Both the position numbers and the translations under genes were made by a program. Shown here in pieces: positions 35,666 through 44,827 of a stretch of 58,371 nucleotides of DNA (positions within the stretch are counted from its first letter, which is position 1; each line of letters begins with the position of its first letter). Where the stretch lies: assembly GCF_009828585.1 (NCBI RefSeq), contig NZ_WSRZ01000026.1:1-58371 (forward strand), written 5' to 3'. The notes under the pieces are model-generated. The model searched no databases, was not told the origin of the DNA, and saw nothing but the letters and a program-made list of their open reading frames with translations. This DNA comes from Shewanella litoralis (GTDB lineage: Bacteria; Pseudomonadota; Gammaproteobacteria; Enterobacterales; Shewanellaceae).

Positions 35666-38482
35666 ATGGAACTGAAAAATATTTTTAAACTGACTGCTCT
35701 TTCTACAGCCCTTGCTGCCACGCTAGGTCTAGCGGGTTGTGGTGGTGATATCAATATCAGCACTGGAAATGAAACCACAACACCTACCACACCGACTACG
35801 CCAACAACACCAACCCAGAGTGCTCAAGAATTATCTTACAGCGGCTTTGCGACAAAAAGCGCGACAACGGTTGATGGTAAAGAAGTTTGGGTATTAAAAG
35901 GCACACTCGCGCCTTCTGCAGCAGCATCAACCATTAGCACTGGCGGCCAAGATGGCGACAAAATTGTGTTAGGTAATGATGTGGTATGGCAATTAGACGG
36001 CGCAGTCGTTGCTGGTGGCGACAACGCAAACTCAGTTGAATTATCGATTTTACCTGGTACTAAACTATTAGGCGGCAGCGATTCTTATTTAGTGATTAGC
36101 CGTGGCTCAAAAATCATGGCCGAAGGTACAGCCACTGCACCTATCGTGTTTACCTCGGTTGAAGCTGGTTTAGGTGAAGAAGGTAAGGCCGGTCAATGGG
36201 GCGGTTTAGTCTTACTGGGTAATGCGCCGGTGAATACCTGTCCTGATTTAACCAACTGTGCGGCATCATTTGAAGTCGGTAATTACAGCTACGGCGGTAA
36301 TGACACCGAAGATAACTCTGGTTCAATCAAGTATGTGCGCGTTGAGTTTGGTGGTTTTAAAATTAACGATACCCAGGAAATGAACGGCATCAGCTTTGCG
36401 GGTGTTGGTGCAGGCACTGAAGTTGATCATGTACAAGTGCATTTAAATAACGATGACGGCCTTGAATTTTGGGGCGGAAATGTATCGGTTTCTAATGTGG
36501 TACTGACCGAAAACTTTGATGACTCGTTAGATTGGACCAACGGTTGGCAAGGCAGTGCTCAGCACGTTTATATTCGTTTGGCTGACAATGGTTCAAACCG
36601 TGGTATTGAAGCTGACAGCAACAGCGATGCAGCGGCATCACCTATGTCGCAACCTGCACTGGCTAACATCACCATTCAAGTGGCTAACGGTACCAATAGC
36701 GGCGGTGACGATGCTGAAGGTATTTTATTCCGTAAAGGTACTGGCGCTCACGCCTATAACGTATTAGTTAAAGGCGATGTGGATTCTGGCGAGTGTTTAG
36801 AAGTGAACGACGATGCCACCGTTAACAATGCCAATACTGCACAGTTAACCATGCAAAACAGCTTAATTGACTGTGTTGAACCCTTTAAAAATGCCAAAGT
36901 CGACGCTGCAGCTGGCACGACGTTGGCATTAGATGTTGAAGCCTGGTTTAACGGCCAGGATGGCAACCTGGTAGGCGCTTCTGATTTAACTGACTACATG
37001 CCTAATTCATCATCGGTTGCATTAACTGGCGGTAAAGCTGACTTAAGCAACCTTGATGCACGTTTAGATAATGCCGAATACATTGGTGCCTTTGATGGCA
37101 CAAATGACTGGACAACCGGTTGGACTACCGCCATTCATGACGATGTTGATACTACTCCTGCCGAGCTCCCAGTGATGACCTCTTGCCCAGTGGGCACTAC
37201 GGCATCTGACGCGGTAGCGGGTTTATATAAAGACGCATCTGTGACCTTAATCTGTACGCTTGAAGGCAACGTGTTAAGCAACACCACACTGCTTGCCGGT
37301 CAAAACGTGATGTACAAAATTGATGGCGGCGCAGTGCTGGTAGGTGAAGACAAAGGCACATCAGCAACCCTTGCTATTCAAGCAGGTGCTAAGTTATTTG
37401 CGACGTCTAACAGCTATATTGCCGTAAGCCGTGGGTCTAAAATCATGGCTCAAGGCAGCGCTGACTATCCTATTGTGATGACGTCTGAAGAAGATGTGAT
37501 TGCCGGTGCAACCGCTGACCGTGGTCAGTGGGGTGGTTTGGTTATTTTAGGCAAAGGCTTAACCAATACATGCCCAGATAAAAACGCATGTGATGCTTCG
37601 TTCGAAGTCGGTGACTTCCCTTATGGCGGTAACGACAATGCCGATAACAGCGGCCAAATCAGTTACGTGGTTGTTAAGTATGCCGGATTTAAAGTGAACG
37701 ATACGCAAGAAATGAACGGTATCTCGTTTGCAGCAGTGGGCAGTGGTACGCAAGTTGACCACATTCAAGTGCATGCTAATGGCGATGATGGCGTAGAGTT
37801 TTGGGGTGGTGCAGTTAACCTTAAATATGTGTACCTAACTGAAAACTTTGACGATTCATTAGACTGGACTAACGGTTGGACCGGTAAAGCGCAGTTTGTG
37901 TACATCACCCATGAAGATGGCAATGCAAACCGTGGTATCGAAGCCGACAGCAATAGCTCAGGCGCAGCGGCAACACCGGTGTCTGCTCCAAAGCTTGCTA
38001 ACTTCACGATTTTACCGGGTGTTGATACGCCAAATGCTAGCGGCGATAACGGCGAAGGTATCTTACTGCGTGTCGGTACAGCAGGTGAGCTTTACAACAT
38101 TCTGGTACAAGGTCGTAAAGGCAGCACAGCAGAGACAGAATCAGGCGAGTGTTTAGAGCTTGACGGTTCGGTGTCGAGCCTGGTGGATAACGTTAATGAC
38201 GGTTCGCTAATGATGACTCACTCAATCATCGATTGTAACGAGCCATTCAAGACATCAGGTACTACCGACATTGATACTGAAACCTGGTTTATGGGCCAAG
38301 AAGGTAACTCAACATCAGTGGTGAGCATTACCGACGGCATGCCAGCAGCAAGCGATACAACGCTACTCGGTACAGGTAAGGACTTAAGTATTGATGACAG
38401 CTTCTTCGAATCAACCAACTTTATTGGTGCATTCGATGGCCAGACTGACTGGCGTCAAGGTTGGGCTTTTGAGCCACAGTAA
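35666..38482 (+). CDS. Beta-helix-type surface lipoprotein with duplicated module
   Basis: A 938-residue protein. A lipoprotein signal (LTALSTALAATLGLAGC) is followed by a Thr/Pro linker (TTPTTPTTPTTPTQS). Two copies of a roughly 400-residue module follow: residues about 90-470 and 540-930. Shared blocks include SYLVISRGSKIMAEGTATAPI / SYIAVSRGSKIMAQGSADYPI, GQWGGLVLLG / GQWGGLVILG, NDTQEMNGISFA (both) and LTENFDDSLDWTNGW (both). Repetitive short strands suggest a right-handed beta-helix. Each module has a CPD...C pair that may form a disulfide. GGAG lies 6 nt before the ATG at 35666. The next gene is a TonB receptor, so it may be a surface ligand-capture partner. Confidence 0.8.
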   Translation: MELKNIFKLTALSTALAATLGLAGCGGDINISTGNETTTPTTPTTPTTPTQSAQELSYSGFATKSATTVDGKEVWVLKGTLAPSAAASTISTGGQDGDKIVLGNDVVWQLDGAVVAGGDNANSVELSILPGTKLLGGSDSYLVISRGSKIMAEGTATAPIVFTSVEAGLGEEGKAGQWGGLVLLGNAPVNTCPDLTNCAASFEVGNYSYGGNDTEDNSGSIKYVRVEFGGFKINDTQEMNGISFAGVGAGTEVDHVQVHLNNDDGLEFWGGNVSVSNVVLTENFDDSLDWTNGWQGSAQHVYIRLADNGSNRGIEADSNSDAAASPMSQPALANITIQVANGTNSGGDDAEGILFRKGTGAHAYNVLVKGDVDSGECLEVNDDATVNNANTAQLTMQNSLIDCVEPFKNAKVDAAAGTTLALDVEAWFNGQDGNLVGASDLTDYMPNSSSVALTGGKADLSNLDARLDNAEYIGAFDGTNDWTTGWTTAIHDDVDTTPAELPVMTSCPVGTTASDAVAGLYKDASVTLICTLEGNVLSNTTLLAGQNVMYKIDGGAVLVGEDKGTSATLAIQAGAKLFATSNSYIAVSRGSKIMAQGSADYPIVMTSEEDVIAGATADRGQWGGLVILGKGLTNTCPDKNACDASFEVGDFPYGGNDNADNSGQISYVVVKYAGFKVNDTQEMNGISFAAVGSGTQVDHIQVHANGDDGVEFWGGAVNLKYVYLTENFDDSLDWTNGWTGKAQFVYITHEDGNANRGIEADSNSSGAAATPVSAPKLANFTILPGVDTPNASGDNGEGILLRVGTAGELYNILVQGRKGSTAETESGECLELDGSVSSLVDNVNDGSLMMTHSIIDCNEPFKTSGTTDIDTETWFMGQEGNSTSVVSITDGMPAASDTTLLGTGKDLSIDDSFFESTNFIGAFDGQTDWRQGWAFEPQ

Positions 38483-38497
38483 TCACCTTGATAATCT

Positions 38498-38542
38498 ATA
38501 CCCAAACAACCTGAAAAACGTATCTTCAAGTTGATTGGGTAT
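38498..38542. repeat. Imperfect palindrome between lipoprotein and receptor genes
   Basis: ATACCCAAACAACCTGAA (38498-38514 region) faces TTCAAGTTGATTGGGTAT (38525-38542). It could be an attenuator between the two genes or a dispersed palindromic unit. There is no U-run. Confidence 0.5.
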
Positions 38543-38612
38543 GAATCAGTGACCTATTAATAGCCGCTCGCAAGGGCGGCTATCTCTGAACCGCATACAG
38601 GATAGTATAAGT

Positions 38613-41297
38613 ATGAAAACCAAGCCGAGTTTTACCGTTAATAAGTTAAGCCTTGCCATTCTCTCTGTGATTTCTGCGGCAACGTTATTAACAGCTACCC
38701 CCGTATACTCGCAAGAACCGACACCCGCTCGTGACCCAGGTGAAGTGATTCCAATTGAGCCAATTGAGGTTATTTCAGTGACCGGGCGTTTACGCAGCTC
38801 AGCCTCAGAAGCCACTGAAGAACGTCGCGAACAAATTGCTGTGGCCGATATTATGGGCTCAGAACAAATTTCAAGAACCGGTGACGGTGATGCCGCCGCC
38901 GCGCTGCGTCGTGTGACAGGTTTAACCCTTAAAGATGGTAAATTTATTTATGTGCGTGGTTTAGGTGAGCGTTATTCAAGCACCTCATTAAACGGGGCTA
39001 CCGTGCCCTCGCCAGACCCAACACGCAATGTTGTGCCTTTAGATATGTTCCCTGCATCGATCATCGAATCGTTGTCGGTGCAAAAATCAGCGTCAGCTAA
39101 TTCGCCTGCCGCATTTGGTGGCGGACATGTCGATATTCGCACTAAATCTATTCCGTCAGACTTTTTTTTTAAAGCCTCAGTGGGCGGCCGTTACAATACT
39201 AACGACTCAGACGACAGCTACACCTACAATGGCGGCGGCGATGATTGGACCGGCCAGGATGATGGCACCCGCAGCATGCCGAGCACAATTAATGACACCA
39301 TTAATCAATATGGTGGCATTAGCCCAATTGATATCGTAAGTGGCTCAAACGGGGCGATTAACTACCCTGCAGCACAAAAAATTAACCGCGACCTGGCCCT
39401 AGGCTTATATCGCGATATGACGATACAAAATCAAAGTACCGATCCTGCGGTACGTGGCGACATTGCCATTGGCGATCGTTGGGACATTAGCGACGACATT
39501 ATTTTTGGTGCATTGTCGGCAGTGTCTTATAAAAAACAAGCCGAAAACTACACCAAGCGTGAAGTTGAGTTAGACGGCGACAGCAGCCAGGTGCAAATTG
39601 AAAACCAAAAAGACACCGTGGGCACCGACTCTATTGTGCAAGTGTCGGGCATGCTTAATCTAGGATTAGAAATTGGCTACAACCACAAAATCGAAACCTT
39701 CACTACCTACCTGCAAGACACCTCAGATGATGTGTCGCTCGGTATTGAAGAAACCATCGATACTCTTGGCGAGCCAAATGCGTTGCAAGTTTATAATATC
39801 GATTATGAAGAGCGATCGCTGATCAGCAACCAGATTAAAGGCCATCATTTTATTGAAGACTTAAATGATGCCGAGTTTAACTGGAAGTATTCTGACGCCC
39901 GTTCTGAACGTTACGCACCTAATGAAGTGTCGTACACTTATAACGTAGTGCTAGACGACAACAACGAGCTTTTGTCGCGTAATCTTAATACTCAAGATGC
40001 GCCAAAATACGTTTATAGCCGCCTCAACGACGACAGCATCAACTACGGCTGGGATCTGAGTTACCCAATCAATCTCGATGATGCAATTGTTAAGCTTACC
40101 GCTGGCTATGAGTACTTTGAGCGCACCCGCGAAAGCTATGCCACGCGTTTAGGTTTAGATGTTGATTTAAGCCCAACCGATGCAAACGGTAATATTTTAG
40201 CCGGTGATTTTGATGAGATATTCTCAGACAGCAACATCAGCAACGACACGCTAGATTTAGAACTTAAAGATGCGTCTACCGACACTGAAGATTACATTGC
40301 TGCCGAGAAAAACGATGCCGCATTTATCAGTATGGATATCGACTTTGACGATGTATGGCGCCTATATGCTGGTTTGCGTTACGAAGACTTTCGCCGTGTA
40401 ACATTACCAATTGACCCCGATGGTGAGATTTCAGACGAAGGCGGACGTTACGACTTAGCTGATTATGTGATTGCCGAAGACGGTTGGTTCCCATCGTTAT
40501 CATTAACCTGGAAACAAACCGACACCACGCAATGGCGTTTAGGTGCGAGTAAAACCATCGTGCGTCCTGACTTACGTGAAGTCTCGCCAGTGCGCTTTCA
40601 AGATCCGGTCACAGGGTTTGATTTCTTTGGTAATCCAGAGTTAGAAAGCTCAGATATTCTAAACCTCGATTTACGTTGGGAATACTACTCAGACTCGGGC
40701 AACAACTTCAGCGTGGGTGCATTCTACAAGGACGTTGACGCGCCGATTGAGCCAATCCAGCGTATTTCAGAAGCGGGTCGCCAGCTTAAGTTTTATAACG
40801 CCGAGTCGGGTTACATTTACGGTGTCGAAACTGAGTTTTTGCAAGAACTTGAATTTCTAGGCAGTGATGGCAGCATTTGGGAAGACTTTTTTGTTGCCGG
40901 TAACTTAACGGTAGGAGACTCTGAGATTGATATCGCTCCTAACGGTGAAATCGACCCAACAAATCAAACACGCCGCATGACAGGGCATTCACAATGGGTG
41001 GCTAACGTGCAATTGAGCTACGACTCATCCGACAGTTATCACAGCGCGACCTTAGTGTATAACGTGTTTGGCGAGCGTATTGCTTATGGCGGACGTGGTG
41101 GCCTAGATGACGTATATGAAAAGCCATTTCATAGCCTGGACTTTACTTATACATTCTTCCCAACAACCAGCACAACGATTAAGTTGAAAGCGAAGAATAT
41201 TTTAGGTGAAACCACCGAGTACGAGCAGCAAGACTACCAAGTGTATGCCAAAGACCCTGGCACAGAATACACTTTACAGTTTAGCTATGAGTACTAA
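38613..41297 (+). CDS. TonB-dependent outer-membrane receptor
   Basis: An 894-residue receptor. Signal peptide (LAILSVISAATLLTATPVYS), TonB-box-like IEVISVTGRLRS, a plug domain (EQISRTGDGDAAAALRRVTGL, YVRGLGERYSSTSLNGATVPS, SASANSPAAFGGGHVDIRT) and a 22-strand barrel ending in YTLQFSYEY with terminal aromatic residue. AGGA precedes the ATG. It imports a large or scarce substrate; its substrate is unknown. The adjacent beta-helix lipoprotein and Pho-like promoter suggest a phosphorus-containing ligand, which is inference. Confidence 0.92.
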   Translation: MKTKPSFTVNKLSLAILSVISAATLLTATPVYSQEPTPARDPGEVIPIEPIEVISVTGRLRSSASEATEERREQIAVADIMGSEQISRTGDGDAAAALRRVTGLTLKDGKFIYVRGLGERYSSTSLNGATVPSPDPTRNVVPLDMFPASIIESLSVQKSASANSPAAFGGGHVDIRTKSIPSDFFFKASVGGRYNTNDSDDSYTYNGGGDDWTGQDDGTRSMPSTINDTINQYGGISPIDIVSGSNGAINYPAAQKINRDLALGLYRDMTIQNQSTDPAVRGDIAIGDRWDISDDIIFGALSAVSYKKQAENYTKREVELDGDSSQVQIENQKDTVGTDSIVQVSGMLNLGLEIGYNHKIETFTTYLQDTSDDVSLGIEETIDTLGEPNALQVYNIDYEERSLISNQIKGHHFIEDLNDAEFNWKYSDARSERYAPNEVSYTYNVVLDDNNELLSRNLNTQDAPKYVYSRLNDDSINYGWDLSYPINLDDAIVKLTAGYEYFERTRESYATRLGLDVDLSPTDANGNILAGDFDEIFSDSNISNDTLDLELKDASTDTEDYIAAEKNDAAFISMDIDFDDVWRLYAGLRYEDFRRVTLPIDPDGEISDEGGRYDLADYVIAEDGWFPSLSLTWKQTDTTQWRLGASKTIVRPDLREVSPVRFQDPVTGFDFFGNPELESSDILNLDLRWEYYSDSGNNFSVGAFYKDVDAPIEPIQRISEAGRQLKFYNAESGYIYGVETEFLQELEFLGSDGSIWEDFFVAGNLTVGDSEIDIAPNGEIDPTNQTRRMTGHSQWVANVQLSYDSSDSYHSATLVYNVFGERIAYGGRGGLDDVYEKPFHSLDFTYTFFPTTSTTIKLKAKNILGETTEYEQQDYQVYAKDPGTEYTLQFSYEY

Positions 41298-41330
41298 AGA
41301 CGTGAATAAATAAGATTAAAACGAGTACTG

Positions 41331-41371
41331 GTTTTTAGTGATTTTTACTCATCATTTCAATCACTAAAAAC
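41331..41371. repeat. Hairpin after the receptor gene
   Basis: GTTTTTAGTGATT (41331-41343) pairs with AATCACTAAAAAC (41359-41371), perfect 13-bp arms with a 15-nt loop. It may be a first-stage terminator or an RNA-stabilising hairpin before the terminator at 41378. Confidence 0.6.
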
Positions 41372-41377
41372 GTGCAT

Positions 41378-41412
41378 GGCCACTTTCTTCGGAACAAAGA
41401 AAGTGGCCTTTT
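41378..41412 (+). terminator. Terminator after the TonB receptor
   Basis: GGCCACTTTCTT (41378-41389) pairs with AAGAAAGTGGCC (41397-41408), followed by TTTTT. Confidence 0.9.
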
Positions 41413-41532
41413 TCATTCTATTTATTATCATTTTAGCGTTTTTTCTAGGGATATGTTTTACCAATCTTTTTTAAATCAATATTGTTAATATACCTCTACT
41501 TTTTCCAGCGGCTGCTCGAGTAACTCATCATT

Positions 41533-42492
41533 ATGTTTAAGCGTATTTCTGTGTTTGTATATTTAATCTTAGCGTTATCAACCAGTGCCTGCGCAATGCC
41601 TACCGGTATGAGCCAGTCGGGCAGCATTACAGCGCCGTCAATTGACGAAGCCAGCGGCCTAGCGGTATCGCGGATTAATGATCAAATATTGTGGGTGCAC
41701 AACGACAGCGGTGATACAGCAAGGATTTTTGCTATCGATACCCAGGGGCAGCAGTTAGCCACACTCAATATTACCGGTGTAAAGAATACCGATTGGGAAG
41801 ATATCGCCTCGTTTGTTTATCAAGGCGAATCGTATTTATTGATCGCCGATGTGGGTGATAATCAGGCAAGGCGATCGCAGTATCAGTTACATTTGATCAA
41901 AGAGCCCGATTTAAGCCTGCTCAATGGCCAAAAAAACCTGTCGGCAACCCCGGTTTGGAGCATGACATTTACTTACCCAGATGGGGCTCGAGATTGTGAG
42001 TCAGTCGCGGTGGACAGTGTAAAAGGTAAAATACTGTTACTGACCAAACGTGATACACCACCCGTATTGTATGAGCTGCCTTTAATTGCACCAACGCTAC
42101 AAAGTGGATCAAATAACTCATCTACTCAAATGATTAAGCAGCAAGCCCAAAGGCTAGGTGAAATCGCGCCTTTACCTACCGCGGTACTCGATTATGTCAG
42201 TATTTATACCTGGGCAGGCTTTGCCGGAAACCCCACCGCGATGGATATCTCTGCAGATGGCTTGTCGGTAGTGGTATTAACCTACACCCACGCGTTTTAT
42301 TTTAGCCGCACTCAACCCGGTGATTGGTTAAGCTTGTTTTCTACAGCGCCACAACAGATTGCTCTGCCGGCAATAAAACAAGCCGAAGCGGTAGCGTTTA
42401 GCCAGGACGGCCAGAGTATTTATATCACCTCAGAGATGATCCCTGCACCTGTGTATAAAATGGATTTGAACAGTGCTGGTACGCCGCAGTAG
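41533..42492 (+). CDS. Exported beta-propeller-like protein
   Basis: A 319-residue protein with a Sec signal (MFKRISVFVYLILALSTSACA). The mature part has repeated strands with GSITAPSIDEASGLAVSRIND, WVHNDSGDTARIFAIDTQGQ, NTDWEDIASFVYQGESYLLIADVGDNQARR and YPDGARDCESVAVDS. Such blocks occur in NHL/YncE-like and phytase-like beta-propellers, and the acidic DxxDN patterns could bind Ca. A phosphoesterase role is suggested only by proximity to the Pho-like module. It has its own promoter region after a strong terminator. Confidence 0.65.
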   Translation: MFKRISVFVYLILALSTSACAMPTGMSQSGSITAPSIDEASGLAVSRINDQILWVHNDSGDTARIFAIDTQGQQLATLNITGVKNTDWEDIASFVYQGESYLLIADVGDNQARRSQYQLHLIKEPDLSLLNGQKNLSATPVWSMTFTYPDGARDCESVAVDSVKGKILLLTKRDTPPVLYELPLIAPTLQSGSNNSSTQMIKQQAQRLGEIAPLPTAVLDYVSIYTWAGFAGNPTAMDISADGLSVVVLTYTHAFYFSRTQPGDWLSLFSTAPQQIALPAIKQAEAVAFSQDGQSIYITSEMIPAPVYKMDLNSAGTPQ

Positions 42493-42622
42493 ATAACGTT
42501 ATTTGCACTGGCATTTGTCTGATATTGACCTGATACAGTCACAGACAAGGGCATAACGTTAAGCCTTCATCATCAAGTGCAGCATTCCTGCTGCACATAA
42601 ACCATTTAACTTAATATCATTA

Positions 42623-43297
42623 TTAGTAACTTAGACTGAGCGTCGATGGGTCATCTGTTTCAATGTAAACGGCTTTAAATTGCTTAGCACCATTTTCACC
42701 TTCAATGATATTGGTAAAGGAATAGTTGGCAGTAAATTTAGACAATTCAGCAGTGTTTTCATCATTACCATCAAAGTTAAAAGACACTAAACAAATTTTT
42801 CCAGCGCAAGAATAACGTTCAGAATAAACTTGAATATCTTCTAACTGATATAAACTTTGAGCTAAAGTGGCTTCACGTATTGCTGCATTTTCTGATTTTT
42901 CTATAGAATCAACTTGTTCAATAAACTCGTCAAAATTACTCGCTTTAAATGTATCCTCTAGAGCCGCTTTAGACACCTCACCATCTTCATTTATAAAGCC
43001 TGACGTTAACTGTTCAGAACTCTGAAAATGATTTTTGTTCAAATGGGTAAATTGGTTGAAGAAATCTTCATTAACCTCGGTGACTACACGAGTGTTTAAT
43101 TTAATATCATTGGTTACTTCTGCGATTATCTCATCACTTGTATTCGGTATACTATTTGATGTGGTTTGAGGCTCAGAGCTTGTTGTAGACACGACATCTG
43201 GCAGATCAATAGAGTTAGTCGCTTGTTGACTAAAATATGAGTAACAAAAGTAAGTTAAAAATAAAACACAAATAAAGACGATAATCGATTTCAACAT
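42623..43297 (-). CDS. Anchored/exported protein of unknown function
   Basis: A 224-residue protein with an N-terminal transmembrane anchor (SIIVFICVLFLTYFCYSYF), a Ser/Thr-rich linker and an acidic helical domain. The C-terminal beta part contains YSCAGKICLVSFNFDG, two cysteines that could form a disulfide. AAGGAAAA 8-9 nt before the ATG at 43297 supports the start. No family recognised. It lies downstream of a phosphatase-like gene on the same strand. Confidence 0.6.
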   Translation of the reverse strand: MLKSIIVFICVLFLTYFCYSYFSQQATNSIDLPDVVSTTSSEPQTTSNSIPNTSDEIIAEVTNDIKLNTRVVTEVNEDFFNQFTHLNKNHFQSSEQLTSGFINEDGEVSKAALEDTFKASNFDEFIEQVDSIEKSENAAIREATLAQSLYQLEDIQVYSERYSCAGKICLVSFNFDGNDENTAELSKFTANYSFTNIIEGENGAKQFKAVYIETDDPSTLSLSY

Positions 43298-43393
43298 AGT
43301 TGTTTTTTCCTTAAAACAAACTGTAGGTACATGAAGAGCCTGAAATTTGAACAACATCATCGTACCATCAATATTATCGATTTCTCTAATATA

Positions 43394-44002
43394 TTATTGA
43401 GCTTGTACGTCTTCTATCAACTTTTTCCACTGTGGGTATTCTGCAAAGCTTTGTTGTAAATCGCCCCAGGGCGTCAGTGCCTCGGCCATTGACGGCGCGA
43501 TATTTTGGCGAGTTTGGTATAAATAATAAAAGGCAGAGGCGCGATAATTAGCGGCGCAATGGACTAGCACTGGTGCATCGCCATTTTGCTGCATCAGGCT
43601 ATAAAACTGCGCTAGGTTTTCTTGTGTAGGGTTTTGCCAATCAACACTAATATTGTGATAGTTCATGCCCAGCTGAGTGACGATTTGCTGCTCATTGGCT
43701 AATGCATTTGGATTGTCGTTAGGGATAAGGTTTATCACGGTTTTAATACCCGCCTGAGCAAGTTGTTCAAATTGCAGCTCTGTGGGTAACCCCGAGGTTA
43801 TCACCTGTGGGTTATTAAACTTAACCGCTTTAATATCACCCAGTTTGCTGGTGTCGATATTTGCCACGCTACTCGCGTGGTTCACATCAGCACTGTTCTC
43901 ACTCGCGCTATTCACTCCCACACTGTACACTCCTACGCTGAAAAACAAACAACACATTAATATGCTGGCGGACAGTAGGTTAAAACCTTGTGGTGTGTTC
44001 AT
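43394..44002 (-). CDS. Exported dual-specificity-phosphatase-like (BLH-type) protein
   Basis: A 202-residue protein with a signal/anchor (LLSASILMCCLFFSVGVYSVG) and a phosphatase-fold domain: NNPQVITSGLPTELQFEQLAQAG, KTVINLIPND and the active-site loop VHCAANYRAS. The loop is C-x4-R, as in the beta-lactamase-hydrolase-like branch, rather than the classical C-x5-R. The periplasmic location is unusual for a phosphatase of this fold. Substrate unknown. Confidence 0.75.
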   Translation of the reverse strand: MNTPQGFNLLSASILMCCLFFSVGVYSVGVNSASENSADVNHASSVANIDTSKLGDIKAVKFNNPQVITSGLPTELQFEQLAQAGIKTVINLIPNDNPNALANEQQIVTQLGMNYHNISVDWQNPTQENLAQFYSLMQQNGDAPVLVHCAANYRASAFYYLYQTRQNIAPSMAEALTPWGDLQQSFAEYPQWKKLIEDVQAQ

Positions 44003-44227
44003 GTTATCCCCTTGAGTTGATACGTGATAGCGTGTGATGAACTGCTGTAGCGTTCAAGTTAACCATATCATTGTTATGTTTGCAGATAAAAATTACCTGC
44101 TTACAGTGACTGCTTGAGCAGGCCAAGCCTCCCGTTATTTCGGTAATGTTGTAGAGCCAGGATTCAGCTCTATCTTTGTGTTCTGCGCCTATGACTACTA
44201 ACGTCATGATGTAGCGGTGTAGTGAGG

Positions 44228-44310
44228 TTTTATTGCTTTACAACAATCAGATAGCAAATGTAGGATGATACTAATCAATAACTTAAACGGTCTGCTTTAT
44301 TGGGCGAGTT
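44228..44310 (+). repeat. Duplicated upstream segment, copy 1
   Basis: About 75 bp of this region (CTTTACAACAATCAGATAGC, GCAAATGTAGGATGATAC, CAATAACTTAAACGGTCTG) matches 44712-44790 at roughly 85 percent. The remaining intergenic DNA from 44003 holds nothing else I recognise. It ends about 35 bp before the ATG at 44345. Confidence 0.8.
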
Positions 44311-44344
44311 GTTTAATAAGCGTTAGGTATAAAAAGGTTTACCC

Positions 44345-44617
44345 ATGGAATTTAGCGATAAAGAACTTGCAGTGATTGCAGGTGCCAAGAAAAAAATTAA
44401 GACATCAATATTGTTCAGGAGTTTACTCGTTATTGTTATGCTGTGTGGGATTGGCTTGATGTTCGCTGGTGTAGTGATAGCTGAAAAAATTGTCTATCTA
44501 ACCGTAGCGGCTGTTTTTTTTGCTGTAGCGCTTCCTCAATTTGGACCTGGGCCAAAGTACGAAGAATTATTAAAAATTTTAGAAAGCAAAGCTAATACAC
44601 AACATTCAAAAACATAA
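44345..44617 (+). CDS. Small two-helix membrane protein
   Basis: A 90-residue protein with two adjacent transmembrane segments (SLLVIVMLCGIGLMFAGVVIA and KIVYLTVAAVFFAVAL) between a charged N-terminus and a polar tail. No family recognised. Its upstream region is nearly duplicated before another small membrane protein gene at 44828. Confidence 0.6.
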   Translation: MEFSDKELAVIAGAKKKIKTSILFRSLLVIVMLCGIGLMFAGVVIAEKIVYLTVAAVFFAVALPQFGPGPKYEELLKILESKANTQHSKT

Positions 44618-44627
44618 TCTAAATCTA

Positions 44628-44683
44628 GTGGGGTCATATAAACTAAATTTATTCGGCCCAACTTAAACACGACCCCACTTTTG
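44628..44683. repeat. Inverted GGGGTC/GACCCC element
   Basis: AGTGGGGTC (near 44628) and GACCCCACT (near 44675) are perfect 9-bp arms enclosing about 35 AT-rich bases. This resembles REP-like or IS200-type remnants, and lies between the two small membrane protein genes. Confidence 0.5.
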
Positions 44684-44711
44684 CAAACTCGGTTTGCTCT
44701 TATCAGTGTTA

Positions 44712-44790
44712 TTTTATCACTTTACAACAATAAGATAGCAAATGTAGGATGACAGTAATCAATAAGTTAACGGACTGGCTTTACTGAGTC
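44712..44790 (+). repeat. Duplicated upstream segment, copy 2
   Basis: Second copy of the segment at 44228-44310 (CTTTACAACAATAAGATAGC, GCAAATGTAGGATGACAG, CAATAAGTTAACGGACTGG). It ends about 38 bp before the ATG at 44828, the same relative position as copy 1. Confidence 0.8.
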
Positions 44791-44827
44791 TACCCAGAGG
44801 TAAGTCATCAAATTACAAAGGAATTGT

